Positions 50,286-59,653 of a stretch of DNA of 64,000 nt are shown one piece after another (position 1 is the first letter of the stretch; every line of letters starts with the position of its first letter). The translations under genes and the position numbers were made by a program. The notes under the pieces were generated by a model. That model saw only the letters and a program-made list of their open reading frames with translations, made no database searches and was not told where the DNA came from. This DNA comes from Sulfurimonas sp. (lineage in GTDB: Bacteria; Campylobacterota; Campylobacteria; Campylobacterales; Sulfurimonadaceae), in contig NZ_JALSKT010000080.1 of NCBI RefSeq assembly GCF_026988655.1, positions 1-64,000 of the forward strand. The letters run 5' to 3'.

Positions 50286-53025
50286 TGAGTGTTGCTCCCG
50301 TTTTTGTTTTATATACTGCGTTTAAGATATTGTTTTTGTAGCTTATCTTGTCTGCTGGAGGATTTAGAGTGTATTGACACTCTTTTGTTAGATAGACTTC
50401 AAGCTTGAGCGCTATATGACCTTCTAGTTTGAGACGAAGTGAATCTTTGCTTATTTCACTTGCTGTGATTTTCGCATTAGCACTACGCAAGTAGGCTCGT
50501 TTTTTTTCTTTGCCTCCTGCAAGTGAGAGTCTTGCCTGATAATCCGTTCCTAGATGGATATAATTGTGCCCTGTAACATTTTTAAATCCAATGATATTCT
50601 TTGAACTTTTCAAACTTGGCTCACTTTGCATCTTTTCTAAACGCAGTGTTTTAAGGTCTTTCATCCCTGTAATAAGAAATGCATTATTTTCTTCTGCTAG
50701 AGAAACTGTGTAGTAGTCCATAACTTTTGGAATATACTCAGAAGTGAAAATTGGCATTACATCTTGCTTGAGTGCCCAATCATAAACATAATCCAGTGCT
50801 TTGAGGGAAGCTTTTTTTGAACCTGAATAAAGATGATAGTATATATCTATTGGTTTTAAACGTCTTGGACTTTCTGTTAGTTTAAATGTTTGTACTACTT
50901 TTTTAAAGCCCCAAAATGGTCCTAGCCATTCATTTGTAAAGACATTTTCATTTTGTGTACCTGCATATATTTGATAATATTCACCACGTTCTAGTCCTAA
51001 AGGTGCAACATTAGAGAGCCAAGGATGTAAGTTCGAGATGTAGGTATTCCCACCATTGATATTTAAGATATTATGTTTGTAGCTAAAGTCAAGAACTTTC
51101 TCGGTAGGTATACAATCACCACTCCAAAATACTGTTTGTGCTTTAGGTGTTTTGTCTTTTGGCAGATACTTTACATTGATTTCATCAATCATGCCTTTGA
51201 GTTCGTTATAAAGAGAAAAATGGTAGCCTTTTGGTTTAAGTCTATATTTTTCGTCTAAATTGCCATCTTTGATTTTATTCCAAAAGAATGGATGAGTAAA
51301 GGTATGTGTAGCGGGTTCAACATTTGGCAGTTTGTAGATTTTTTTGACAATCTTTTGCAGCTGTGGGGCTAACTCAGGGTAGAGTCCATTGTTATCTACT
51401 TCTGCACCAATGATAGAAACTGAGATAGGAAGTTTGTATTTTTGTAAAATATCTTTGTAGATCGTATCTCCGGAAAAGAGTTTTGGGTTCCACTCTGCTC
51501 TACTCATGATACCATCACCATCAACATGGCTAAAAAGAATTCTTTTGCCGTTCTCGGTGCTTGGATCTGCTACGGGTATTTTTTCTAAACGCAGTGCCTT
51601 TTTAAAAAATTCAAAAGGGTTGGTAACCCATAAGTTGTCTTCGCCAAATTCATAAATAAATGCATTTCCAATAGAAAAGCCACCCCATGGCATAATAGCT
51701 GCTAGCGTAGCTTCTTGATTATTAGCATTTATAAGAGTACAAAGAGTTTCGCCCTTCGTAATGTGCAAAGAGAAATTATCGTTTATTTTGGGTACATCAA
51801 TTTCATAGCCAATCATCTTGTCAATAGCGATATGTTTTTGAGTAGTGATATTGTTTTGTTTTTCAAAAGAAATATATAAAGGACTTAATGTTTCTGTATT
51901 GTAAGGTAAAAAAAATGATGAAGCAAAAACAACTTTAATATTGTATTTTTGGAGATTTAGAATCCAGTTTATCAATGCTTGTGGTTTTTTGTAATCTTTT
52001 CCCAACCAAACGATAACACCACCATATTGTTGCATTTGATGCATACTAGGCAGGGGTTTTTTATCAACATTGTAAAGTTTTTGGATATATCCTTCATACT
52101 CTAGTGCTAATGCTCCCATTTGATGTGCAGTCAGGTAAACTCTATCATGAACACTTTCATCAATAAGAGTGAGTATTTCTCTTTTTATAGGCGTTTTACT
52201 TGAATATCCATAAGTATTGAGATCTTTTGTCGCGACATAAGGGATGAAGCCTTTAGCTTGAAGTCTTTTAACTAAGGCCTTGGCTTGTGTCGGCATAGAT
52301 TCAAGCGGAAGATAATCAACACAAATTACGTTAAGATTATATGATTGAACTTTTTTTATTTGACTGTCCAACCATTGTCTGTCTGTATCGCTCACTTCTT
52401 GATAAGAGAGATTTTTCCCACCTATACCATGATAGTAAGATTCAAAGAGTACTGCGTTTACATCATCATGTACTTTGTCTATGATTTCAAAACCACGGTT
52501 AATGATGAGTTTTGCATCAGGGTATTTTTGATGAAAGCTGTGAATGATATCAACAAGGGCTGCTTCATTTTTGCTTCTTTGTTTTTGTGTTTTTGCTATT
52601 AATTGGTAAGAATCAAGGGTATCAAAAAAGAAATTTTTAAACCCGCGTTTTCTTTGTGGTTCGATGATGTTTTCAAATAAAAATCTTTTGTATTCAGGGT
52701 TGCTAAGGTCTAAAAGTTTACCCTTCCATGCTTTGTTCTCTCCAATGATGAGCGACTTATTGAGATCTTGGTATTCATCTATCTCTTGATCTATCTCACC
52801 AATGCTTACATAGGCATACATTTTGTCTTTGTAGAGTTTAAAACCATGCGTATGGGTGTTGGTGTTTGATGGCTGTACAATGATATAGTCATGTACTCCA
52901 ACCATAGGATATGAGATGTTTTTTCCATAATAAATAACACTACTCTTGTCGCTCAAAGATGCAAAAGCACTTGTGTAGATAAGCAATACTAAAAGGAGGA
53001 GTTTATTGCAGCATAAAAGTTTCAT
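50266..53025 (-). CDS. pelA: PelA-like bifunctional Pel hydrolase and deacetylase
   Basis: The 919-residue protein starts with a signal peptide. Residues 30-280 form a GH166-like glycosidase with NFFFDTLDSY (D135, D138) and AVLFESYYHG (E195) as likely catalytic sites. A middle part (290-480) follows, and then a polysaccharide deacetylase domain with the metal ligands HVDGD (D502, D504) and HTFTH (H574, H578), at spacings like those of Pseudomonas PelA. It would cut Pel and remove acetyl groups so that the polymer becomes cationic. The start overlaps pelG by 23 bases. Four AAACGCAG copies lie inside. Confidence 0.88.
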   Translation of the reverse strand: MKLLCCNKLLLLVLLIYTSAFASLSDKSSVIYYGKNISYPMVGVHDYIIVQPSNTNTHTHGFKLYKDKMYAYVSIGEIDQEIDEYQDLNKSLIIGENKAWKGKLLDLSNPEYKRFLFENIIEPQRKRGFKNFFFDTLDSYQLIAKTQKQRSKNEAALVDIIHSFHQKYPDAKLIINRGFEIIDKVHDDVNAVLFESYYHGIGGKNLSYQEVSDTDRQWLDSQIKKVQSYNLNVICVDYLPLESMPTQAKALVKRLQAKGFIPYVATKDLNTYGYSSKTPIKREILTLIDESVHDRVYLTAHQMGALALEYEGYIQKLYNVDKKPLPSMHQMQQYGGVIVWLGKDYKKPQALINWILNLQKYNIKVVFASSFFLPYNTETLSPLYISFEKQNNITTQKHIAIDKMIGYEIDVPKINDNFSLHITKGETLCTLINANNQEATLAAIMPWGGFSIGNAFIYEFGEDNLWVTNPFEFFKKALRLEKIPVADPSTENGKRILFSHVDGDGIMSRAEWNPKLFSGDTIYKDILQKYKLPISVSIIGAEVDNNGLYPELAPQLQKIVKKIYKLPNVEPATHTFTHPFFWNKIKDGNLDEKYRLKPKGYHFSLYNELKGMIDEINVKYLPKDKTPKAQTVFWSGDCIPTEKVLDFSYKHNILNINGGNTYISNLHPWLSNVAPLGLERGEYYQIYAGTQNENVFTNEWLGPFWGFKKVVQTFKLTESPRRLKPIDIYYHLYSGSKKASLKALDYVYDWALKQDVMPIFTSEYIPKVMDYYTVSLAEENNAFLITGMKDLKTLRLEKMQSEPSLKSSKNIIGFKNVTGHNYIHLGTDYQARLSLAGGKEKKRAYLRSANAKITASEISKDSLRLKLEGHIALKLEVYLTKECQYTLNPPADKISYKNNILNAVYKTKTGATLNVVCKP

Positions 53026-54376
53026 AATTTAACCTATCCATTTCTTTTCTTATTATTATGATGCTTGCTGTGAAGACAAGCAAGAGTGATACTGTGTAGC
53101 CATATCCAAACATTGCAGGACCCATATCGATGGAGGCAAAGGTTAAGCCTGTATTGAGCAGAAAAAAACTAATACAAAGCCACATAGCAACTTTTTTTCT
53201 ATCTAAATAGTAGAGTATTGCTAAAACTGACATAAAGGCAAGTTGTAGCATTGCCCCGATTGTTAAAATGTACAATAATCCTAAATAAAGTTGAGGAATA
53301 TGTAAGAGTTTAAAGAGATGAGGCACCGTTATAAAGAGGATGATATCTACAACTACTTGAACGATGATGATTTCATGTATAGCATGTCTGATAACATTGA
53401 TCATATCATCTCTATAGTTGCTGATAGTTTTAAGTGTTCCACCATTTCTTACTGCATTGTAGTAGAGGTCATACTTCTCGGCAAAATCAGCTTCAAGTCT
53501 ATAGAAGAAGATTGCCATCCCTGGTATGATAGAGAGATAGGCTAAAAAGATAGGCATATCATAAACAAGTGAAGCATGGAGTTTTCCTATAACGGCATAA
53601 CCAGTCGCAGGGTGATACCAGAAGATAAATTTATCTACCCAAGCCCCAAGATTGTAGGTAAGCCCTGCAATCGCTAGAGTCCAATAAAAGTTTTTTGCAA
53701 GAAAAAAATCAACTTTAAAAAATATATTGGAATTGTAACTTTTAATAATAAGTGTCATGAGAATGAGAAGTAAAAAAGCATTTCCAGTAAAAAAGATATA
53801 GATGAGTTTTTCTATGGTATCTCCAGCATAGATAGAGACAAAAACGATGAGTGCATAGGAGATAAAATAAGCCCATACAACAGCATTATAGTACTTTAAA
53901 CTTGCAGCTAAAATACTTGAAATCCATACAGCACATAAAACTAAAAAGGTAACTATCACACCTATGATAAACGCAGCACTCTGTCCATCAAACATCCAAA
54001 TATAAAAAGGGGTGATAAAAGGAAGACCAAGAACCCAAGCGAGGATAATTGCGCCAAAAAAGGCTGGAAGAACTTCATCTTCTTTGTGTTTGAAAATTAA
54101 GTCAGCAACATAACGTGTAAAAGGGAGTTGCACTATTCCTGTAATGATTAAACTTGAAGCAAGGGCAATAGCATAGGTGATAACAACTTGAAAACGGTAA
54201 ACGTCACTATTTGCAGCATAATTTGCAAGGTTTATAAAACCGACAAGTAGGATAGCAATGATGGAAATAACCCATGGACCAGAACTCAAAATCGCAGAGT
54301 AACCATAGACTTTAGCAAGTGAAAGGAGTCTATCTTCTTTGAGTATTTTTCTTAGCTCAAACCCAATACCAGCCAT
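53003..54376 (-). CDS. pelG: Pel polysaccharide membrane protein PelG
   Basis: A 457-residue membrane protein with about 12 spans, related to the MOP (Wzx-like) transporters. It opens AGIGFELRKILKEDRLLSLAKVYGYSAILSSGPW, the best-conserved part of PelG. With PelD, PelE and PelF it forms the inner-membrane synthase-export complex. It shares one base with pelF (TAATG) and overlaps pelA. One AAACGCAG copy lies at 53969. Confidence 0.92.
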   Translation of the reverse strand: MAGIGFELRKILKEDRLLSLAKVYGYSAILSSGPWVISIIAILLVGFINLANYAANSDVYRFQVVITYAIALASSLIITGIVQLPFTRYVADLIFKHKEDEVLPAFFGAIILAWVLGLPFITPFYIWMFDGQSAAFIIGVIVTFLVLCAVWISSILAASLKYYNAVVWAYFISYALIVFVSIYAGDTIEKLIYIFFTGNAFLLLILMTLIIKSYNSNIFFKVDFFLAKNFYWTLAIAGLTYNLGAWVDKFIFWYHPATGYAVIGKLHASLVYDMPIFLAYLSIIPGMAIFFYRLEADFAEKYDLYYNAVRNGGTLKTISNYRDDMINVIRHAIHEIIIVQVVVDIILFITVPHLFKLLHIPQLYLGLLYILTIGAMLQLAFMSVLAILYYLDRKKVAMWLCISFFLLNTGLTFASIDMGPAMFGYGYTVSLLLVFTASIIIIRKEMDRLNYETFMLQ

Positions 54377-55998
54377 TACTCTCTCCTCTCATTAAGCTCA
54401 TCCCAGCTAATGTTAAGAGCTTCATTATAGAGTTTTTTGTACTCTTGTAAAAACATCTCTTGTTTGTAGTATTTTTCAACACGTTTGAGTCCTACTTCTT
54501 GCGCTTTTTTCCATTGGCCATTTTCAAAATCGAGAAATTTTATATACTCTTTTGCTAGGGCACTTGGGTTAGCGATACCTGTTATGGAGCCTGCCTTACC
54601 AAGTTTTTTATCATCGTCGTTGATTCCCCCTTCAATGAGGTCTCGACAGCTTCCAACATCCGTTGCAACACAAGGGACACCTGCTGCAAAACCTTCGAGT
54701 ATAACAAGTGGCATTCCTTCACTGATAGATGTCAAAGTTTGGAGTGCTGATTTTGGTAATATCTCTTTGATATTACTATGTCCGAAAAATTTAATCTTAT
54801 CAGGAGAGTTTTGTATCTCTTTAAAAGTGAGATTAGTTTTGTTCCCTTCAAATCGTTGCAACCCACCTTTAAGGTCTAAAGCAAGTGCCATTTGTTGACA
54901 CTCGTCTACGTATTCTCTATCTTCATCTACAGCACCAACAACCCAACCTTGAATATCTGGAATGCTTTGCGAAGCAATTTTAATTGCACGAATAAAAGTC
55001 TTGATATCTTTAATAGGAACAACGCGTCCAATAAGTGTAATAATCGGCTGAGGTGGATCTTGTCTATACTGTATTGTTTGCATCAAACCATCAACATCTA
55101 CCCCATTTGGAATGATTTTTGTTCTATTTTTTGGAGCACCTAAGGAAATTTGTATCTGTTGTGCTCCTGAGTAAAGTGATAAAATATGGTTAGAACGATG
55201 ATAACAAAAAATTCCTATTTTATCAAAAAAACTAACCCACATTTTTTTGATGTAATTGTATTCTTCAGGTTGTTGTAATAAGCTAGGCTTTTTAAACTCT
55301 ATCCAATCGGCACTAAGCATATCTATCTTACGTTCTCGTGTATAGATTCCATGTTCTGTAAGAAAGAAAGGACGTTTATTTGTGTATGAAGCAAGCGCTC
55401 CTAAAAACCCTGCATACCCAGTTGATGGAGCATGGTATATTTTTGTTTTTGGGAGTTCTTTGACAATTTTAGCTAAAGACCAGATGGGCTTATGAATATT
55501 TCTCAGTGTCCAAAAATAATCTACAAAAGGAATATCTGGACAGTTTTTATTATAGGTCTGGGTTAAAAACTCCCAAGCTCTCTCAGAGTGTAAAAAATCA
55601 TTAAAAGTGACATCTTTTAAATAAAAGTCAATGTTTTGTAGTATCTCGGGTATTTCACCTTTTTGGCTCTTAAAGGATTTATAAAGTTCCCTGATAGCTT
55701 CAAAGCCTTTTTCACTTCCTTTGATACTTTTTGGTTTTATTGTATCTACTTGTGTGTCATTAAAAAGGTAATGAACTTCTAGGTGTTTTAAATTTTTTGG
55801 AAATTCATAACTAATTTCCATAGGTTGCCCATCGAGTAAAGGTGTTGCTCCTGTGAAGCAAACCCCAAAAGAGTACTCTGGGAGTCCTTTCATAAGTTGT
55901 AGTATCCAGCTGGAGACACCACCTTTGACATAAGGGTAGGTTCCTTCTGAGAAAAGCATGATGTCAACGCTATCACTTTTTGGGAAATTTTCACTCAT
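54376..55998 (-). CDS. pelF: Pel glycosyltransferase PelF
   Basis: PelF is the soluble GT4-family transferase that polymerises Pel from nucleotide sugars. Conserved parts are LFSEGTYPYVKGGVSSWILQLMKGL at the N-terminus, HGIYTRERKID, PNGVD, LIGRVVPIKDIKTFI, and the EX7E motif in EGMPLVILEGFAAGVPC. The ATG at 55998 overlaps the pelE stop (ATGA) and is preferred over one at 56013, giving 540 residues. The C-terminus ends at the TAATG shared with pelG. Confidence 0.93.
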   Translation of the reverse strand: MSENFPKSDSVDIMLFSEGTYPYVKGGVSSWILQLMKGLPEYSFGVCFTGATPLLDGQPMEISYEFPKNLKHLEVHYLFNDTQVDTIKPKSIKGSEKGFEAIRELYKSFKSQKGEIPEILQNIDFYLKDVTFNDFLHSERAWEFLTQTYNKNCPDIPFVDYFWTLRNIHKPIWSLAKIVKELPKTKIYHAPSTGYAGFLGALASYTNKRPFFLTEHGIYTRERKIDMLSADWIEFKKPSLLQQPEEYNYIKKMWVSFFDKIGIFCYHRSNHILSLYSGAQQIQISLGAPKNRTKIIPNGVDVDGLMQTIQYRQDPPQPIITLIGRVVPIKDIKTFIRAIKIASQSIPDIQGWVVGAVDEDREYVDECQQMALALDLKGGLQRFEGNKTNLTFKEIQNSPDKIKFFGHSNIKEILPKSALQTLTSISEGMPLVILEGFAAGVPCVATDVGSCRDLIEGGINDDDKKLGKAGSITGIANPSALAKEYIKFLDFENGQWKKAQEVGLKRVEKYYKQEMFLQEYKKLYNEALNISWDELNERRE

Positions 55999-57173
55999 GA
56001 GGCTGTTTTCCATTGTTGAATGATAGGATAAAGTCTTGCATTAAACTCCAATCCTTTCGTTTGGTTTATCAAAGAAGAGACAATGTTGAATTTACCAGTA
56101 ACAAAGTAGACTTCAGCAAGGTAAGGAATAAGAAATGTTGAACGTTTGTTGAGTAGTTCTTTGGCAACTGTAAATTCTGCTTTGGCTAATTCATACTCAT
56201 TTCTATGCATATAAACACGTCCCATCAGCGTAAACAAGCTTGAACAAATAAGATAAGTCTCTTCAAGTTTTTGTCTTTCATATCGAATAGCTTGAAGATT
56301 TTTCAGCTCAGCATCATTTTTTTCACAGTCTCGGATTTGTTCAAGGATTTCATCGAGATGTGGAAGATAGTAATCTTTGGCAATATTGATATAGGTGATA
56401 ACCGAATTAAGAAAGTTCACTTTTAGGCTGTCATGGGCTAGCTCTGCATATACCATTTCCCAGTAAAGATGTGCAAGCTCTTTAGCCGCAAAGGCGATTT
56501 TTTCTTTGTCCTTTTGCTCTCCCTTACCTACTTCTTCTGCAATTATTGCTAGTTGAGCATTCATTTTTTCATTGAGTTGTTTTTCAGCTTTATTGATGAC
56601 TGCATACCCAAACATTCGTATTTCATCGTCTTTACTTGATAATGTTTGTTTCACTATTTGAAGGCTTATAGGTGTGATGTAAGAGGCGAGCGTAGCAAGG
56701 GCTTTAAGCTTTTTAGATTTTGGTACATATGCGTTGTTCATCATATTTATCATTGAACCTTCTCCAAAAACTCTTTCTACTTTTAAAAAAGAGTTTTTAA
56801 ACTCATCTAAGTCAAGTATATTTGTATCAAGAACCTGTTTTTCATATTTGACATTTACCATGTACCAAAAAAGCCATAAGGTGAAAAAATAACCCAAGAA
56901 TGGAATAGAGATATTAAAAAATAGAGTAAAAATAAAAATTCCGATTTGATTGTTTTTATGCAAAGAAGCTTTAAAAAGAAGTTTGTAAAACCAACTTTTA
57001 TCTTCTGTTTGTGTTAATCTTAGTGCATCTTTTGCATCTATCTTTTTACTGCTCTTCTCGAAGCGTTTCAGAGCATAGATTGATATTACAAATGCTAGGA
57101 CAACACTGATAACAAGATGTACAATAAGAATAATGTAAATATACTCTTCATAATAGCCAAATAGGTTAGTCAT
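55995..57173 (-). CDS. pelE: PelE-like inner-membrane protein
   Basis: The 392-residue protein has a span at about residues 10-32, a second region of two spans at about 75-105, and a long helical, TPR-like C-terminal part with blocks such as LICSSLFTLMGRVYMHRNEYELAKAEF. This is the layout of PelE, which links PelD and PelF in the complex. It lies between pelD and pelF, overlapping them by eight and four bases. Sequence alone would not suffice; the position makes the call. Confidence 0.82.
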   Translation of the reverse strand: MTNLFGYYEEYIYIILIVHLVISVVLAFVISIYALKRFEKSSKKIDAKDALRLTQTEDKSWFYKLLFKASLHKNNQIGIFIFTLFFNISIPFLGYFFTLWLFWYMVNVKYEKQVLDTNILDLDEFKNSFLKVERVFGEGSMINMMNNAYVPKSKKLKALATLASYITPISLQIVKQTLSSKDDEIRMFGYAVINKAEKQLNEKMNAQLAIIAEEVGKGEQKDKEKIAFAAKELAHLYWEMVYAELAHDSLKVNFLNSVITYINIAKDYYLPHLDEILEQIRDCEKNDAELKNLQAIRYERQKLEETYLICSSLFTLMGRVYMHRNEYELAKAEFTVAKELLNKRSTFLIPYLAEVYFVTGKFNIVSSLINQTKGLEFNARLYPIIQQWKTAS

Positions 57174-58521
57174 GATAACTGTCTTGTATATAACTATTTA
57201 TAAGTTCAAGCTGATTCATTGTGAAATTCATTGTCTCAAACTCTTTGTCTTTTTCATTTTTTATGTTGTGCTTGAGTCTCTTTAAAAAACCTTGAGCTGA
57301 AGATTTATCACTGAGAGGAAAAAGTATAATGATGTAATGAAACTTATTGTGTTGTACCTGTGTGGACATATCTAAAGAACGTAACATATGTATGATTTTT
57401 TCATGTACCTTTATCGTTTGAAGTTCATTACTTATTTTTAAAACCATTATAGAGGAGTCAACATTATACATATCTTTTAGATATTGTAATCTATTGTATT
57501 CATAGGTAAATGTATCATCATGAACGTTGGTGATTTTATCTATCATTTGAAGTGTATGCTCTTTTGATATCTCAATTGCAAGATACTCCAATAAAATAGC
57601 AATAGAGATAAGATTTTCTCTATTATATGACATAAAGGGCATTCTCTCAACGACTAATACTGCAGATACTTTATTGTTTTGCACAGCTGGCATAGCAACA
57701 AGAAAATGCGATTCTTGCTCGCTTGTTAGTGTCGGCTCACCTGCTTTGTCGCTTATGTACACGGGCTGTTTTACATTCAATGCTTTGTCCACTACATAGG
57801 AGTTAAAAATCTCCTCTTTAGGGTACTTCTCTGCTGTTGTACTATACGTAACCAAAGCATTTTCAACACTGAGTATATCTTCATGATGGTTGTCGTCAAG
57901 ATAAATAACTAAGGCACTATTGACACTAAATGATTTTTCTACAAGTGCAAGAAATTTTTCATAATAAAGAGCATTTTTTTTGTTAATGTTGTTAGTTTTA
58001 ATCTCTTTTGTCGTATTTGCTATATTCTCTATAGCATTACGAATACTCATTGGTTTGACGACATAGTTCTTTTCAAGTTGGTCATGTGATATTTTAAGTG
58101 TATAAAAAGCTTTTGCAAGATCATCAAGCTTCGTTGCTTTATAATCAGCTTCAACTTTAAGCTCTCGTATTCTTTTTGTCCAATAGTAATGAAATTCACT
58201 AAAAATCATTGTCATCATTAAAGAAACTAAAAATTCAATAGAAGGAAAAGGTGTATAAAAAAACCACATAGCAAGTGACACGACACCTACTGCTAAAAGG
58301 CCATTTTCAAAGCCATGAAAAAGTGTAATGATTGCAAGTATGATAATAAGATAAGAGACCTGTGTATGTACAAAAGCGATATCTGCAGGATTTATAAGGT
58401 ATCCAACAAAAAGAAAAATACCAACAATGACTAGAGTTTCAAGGTAAGCATATTTTCTTAACTTGTTTAAAAGAATGTCACTTTTGGATAATTTTTTTAT
58501 CCTTTTGTTTGTATAGTTCAT
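57166..58521 (-). CDS. pelD: PelD-like cyclic-di-GMP receptor
   Basis: The 451-residue protein has about four spans in residues 25-115, a short coiled coil, a GAF domain (about 160-310) and a degenerate GGDEF domain (about 325-440). An RxxD motif, RSLD at 381-384, sits just before the place of the lost active site (QVQHNKF), as the c-di-GMP inhibitory site does in Pseudomonas PelD. If it binds c-di-GMP, Pel production would be switched on after translation. It overlaps pelE by eight bases. Confidence 0.85.
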   Translation of the reverse strand: MNYTNKRIKKLSKSDILLNKLRKYAYLETLVIVGIFLFVGYLINPADIAFVHTQVSYLIIILAIITLFHGFENGLLAVGVVSLAMWFFYTPFPSIEFLVSLMMTMIFSEFHYYWTKRIRELKVEADYKATKLDDLAKAFYTLKISHDQLEKNYVVKPMSIRNAIENIANTTKEIKTNNINKKNALYYEKFLALVEKSFSVNSALVIYLDDNHHEDILSVENALVTYSTTAEKYPKEEIFNSYVVDKALNVKQPVYISDKAGEPTLTSEQESHFLVAMPAVQNNKVSAVLVVERMPFMSYNRENLISIAILLEYLAIEISKEHTLQMIDKITNVHDDTFTYEYNRLQYLKDMYNVDSSIMVLKISNELQTIKVHEKIIHMLRSLDMSTQVQHNKFHYIIILFPLSDKSSAQGFLKRLKHNIKNEKDKEFETMNFTMNQLELINSYIQDSYHD

Positions 58522-58532
58522 TGAGTTGCTTT

Positions 58533-59048
58533 TTACTCAACCATCATAGTTTGGATGAGCTCTTGAGCAGTTGTTCCAATAGAGCCATTACCCCAGTCAC
58601 TATCTGCTCCTGTAGCACTCCAAACGAGTTTTTCACTTTTTGTTTTATAAAGGCTAAGCTTCATACTTACCGCTGGTTCACCATCTATACCAGTTTTATA
58701 TCTCCACTCACTTACCCCGCCTATGAGAAAGTATTTACTATTGTCATGTTTGGCTTCTTCTTTTGCTTTTTCAAAAGTGTACTTATCATTTGAGAGATGC
58801 GTTGTTAGATTATAACCTTTAGCGAGTAAAACACCTTCTACAATATTTGCTGCACGTAAGCCAGCACGTGGTGTGTCAGTGTAGTTGTTCAATCTAAAAA
58901 GAGAGATCGTAACATCTTTTTTGATTTGGTAGCTTGCATTAACATCTTCATACACTGCAGGGAGTTTTTTCTGCGTTGCTATTAAAGATGTGCTTGAACA
59001 TCCTGCTAATAATATCGCTGTGATTGCGATTAAGATTATGTTTTTCAT
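58533..59048 (-). CDS. pelC: PelC-like outer-membrane lipoprotein
   Basis: A 171-residue lipoprotein with the lipobox LLAGC at residues 13-17, then an alpha-beta protein with a C-terminal WSATGADSDWGNGSIGTTAQELI. Size and lipobox match PelC of Pseudomonas (172 residues), which forms a ring under the PelB barrel and helps to guide the polymer. It is 11 bases before pelD, so here it is the first pel gene. Confidence 0.78.
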   Translation of the reverse strand: MKNIILIAITAILLAGCSSTSLIATQKKLPAVYEDVNASYQIKKDVTISLFRLNNYTDTPRAGLRAANIVEGVLLAKGYNLTTHLSNDKYTFEKAKEEAKHDNSKYFLIGGVSEWRYKTGIDGEPAVSMKLSLYKTKSEKLVWSATGADSDWGNGSIGTTAQELIQTMMVE

Positions 59049-59073
59049 TGTTCTTCCTTTTTTATTGATGTTA

Positions 59074-59652
59074 TTATATCACAAAAGGAGTGAGTTTTGA
59101 GTGAGTTTTACTAGTTTCCAATGCTTTTATCTTGTAACTTCTTCTATGTAGAGGGCAATATCCATGCTCCTTTATCATTTGGATATGCAATTTGGTTCCA
59201 TAGCCTTTATGCTTTTCAAAGTGATACTGTGGATATTTTTTTGCTTGTTGGAGTAAATCTCTATCATGGGTGACCTTAGCTATGATAGAAGCAGCACTTA
59301 CTTCAGGTATTTTAGCATCAGCTTTAATCATAGTCTGGAGATTGTAAACTCCAAAATTTGTATTGCCATCAAAAAGGTATTGGGATGTGTTTAGCTCGGA
59401 CATTATCTCTTGTAATCCTGTTTTTAGACAATAAGAGATACCTTTTTCATCTATTGTTTTAGGTGAGAACCTAACTACATGAAAGACTGCATTTAAAACT
59501 ATCTTCTCGTATAAACTTTCTCTTTTTTTTTGGGAGAGTTTTTTAGAATCGTTTAAACCATCAACTACTGCGTTTAGAATACATCCAGCTATAACCAAAT
59601 CTCCAGCCAAAGGTCCACGTCCAGCCTCATCTATTCCACATAAAATTCCCAT
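59074..59652 (-). CDS. rnhB: Ribonuclease HII
   Basis: RnhB cuts the RNA strand of RNA-DNA hybrids and starts removal of single ribonucleotides. The 192-residue protein opens GILCGIDEAGRGPLAG, with catalytic D8 and E9, and has LFDGNTNFG and AASIIAKVTHDRDLL further on. It lies between an ATPase gene (one base) and pelC (25 bases), so it may be read together with the pel genes. One AAACGCAGTA copy encodes LNAVVD near the start. Confidence 0.93.
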   Translation of the reverse strand: MGILCGIDEAGRGPLAGDLVIAGCILNAVVDGLNDSKKLSQKKRESLYEKIVLNAVFHVVRFSPKTIDEKGISYCLKTGLQEIMSELNTSQYLFDGNTNFGVYNLQTMIKADAKIPEVSAASIIAKVTHDRDLLQQAKKYPQYHFEKHKGYGTKLHIQMIKEHGYCPLHRRSYKIKALETSKTHSKLTPFVI

Positions 59653-59653
59653 G

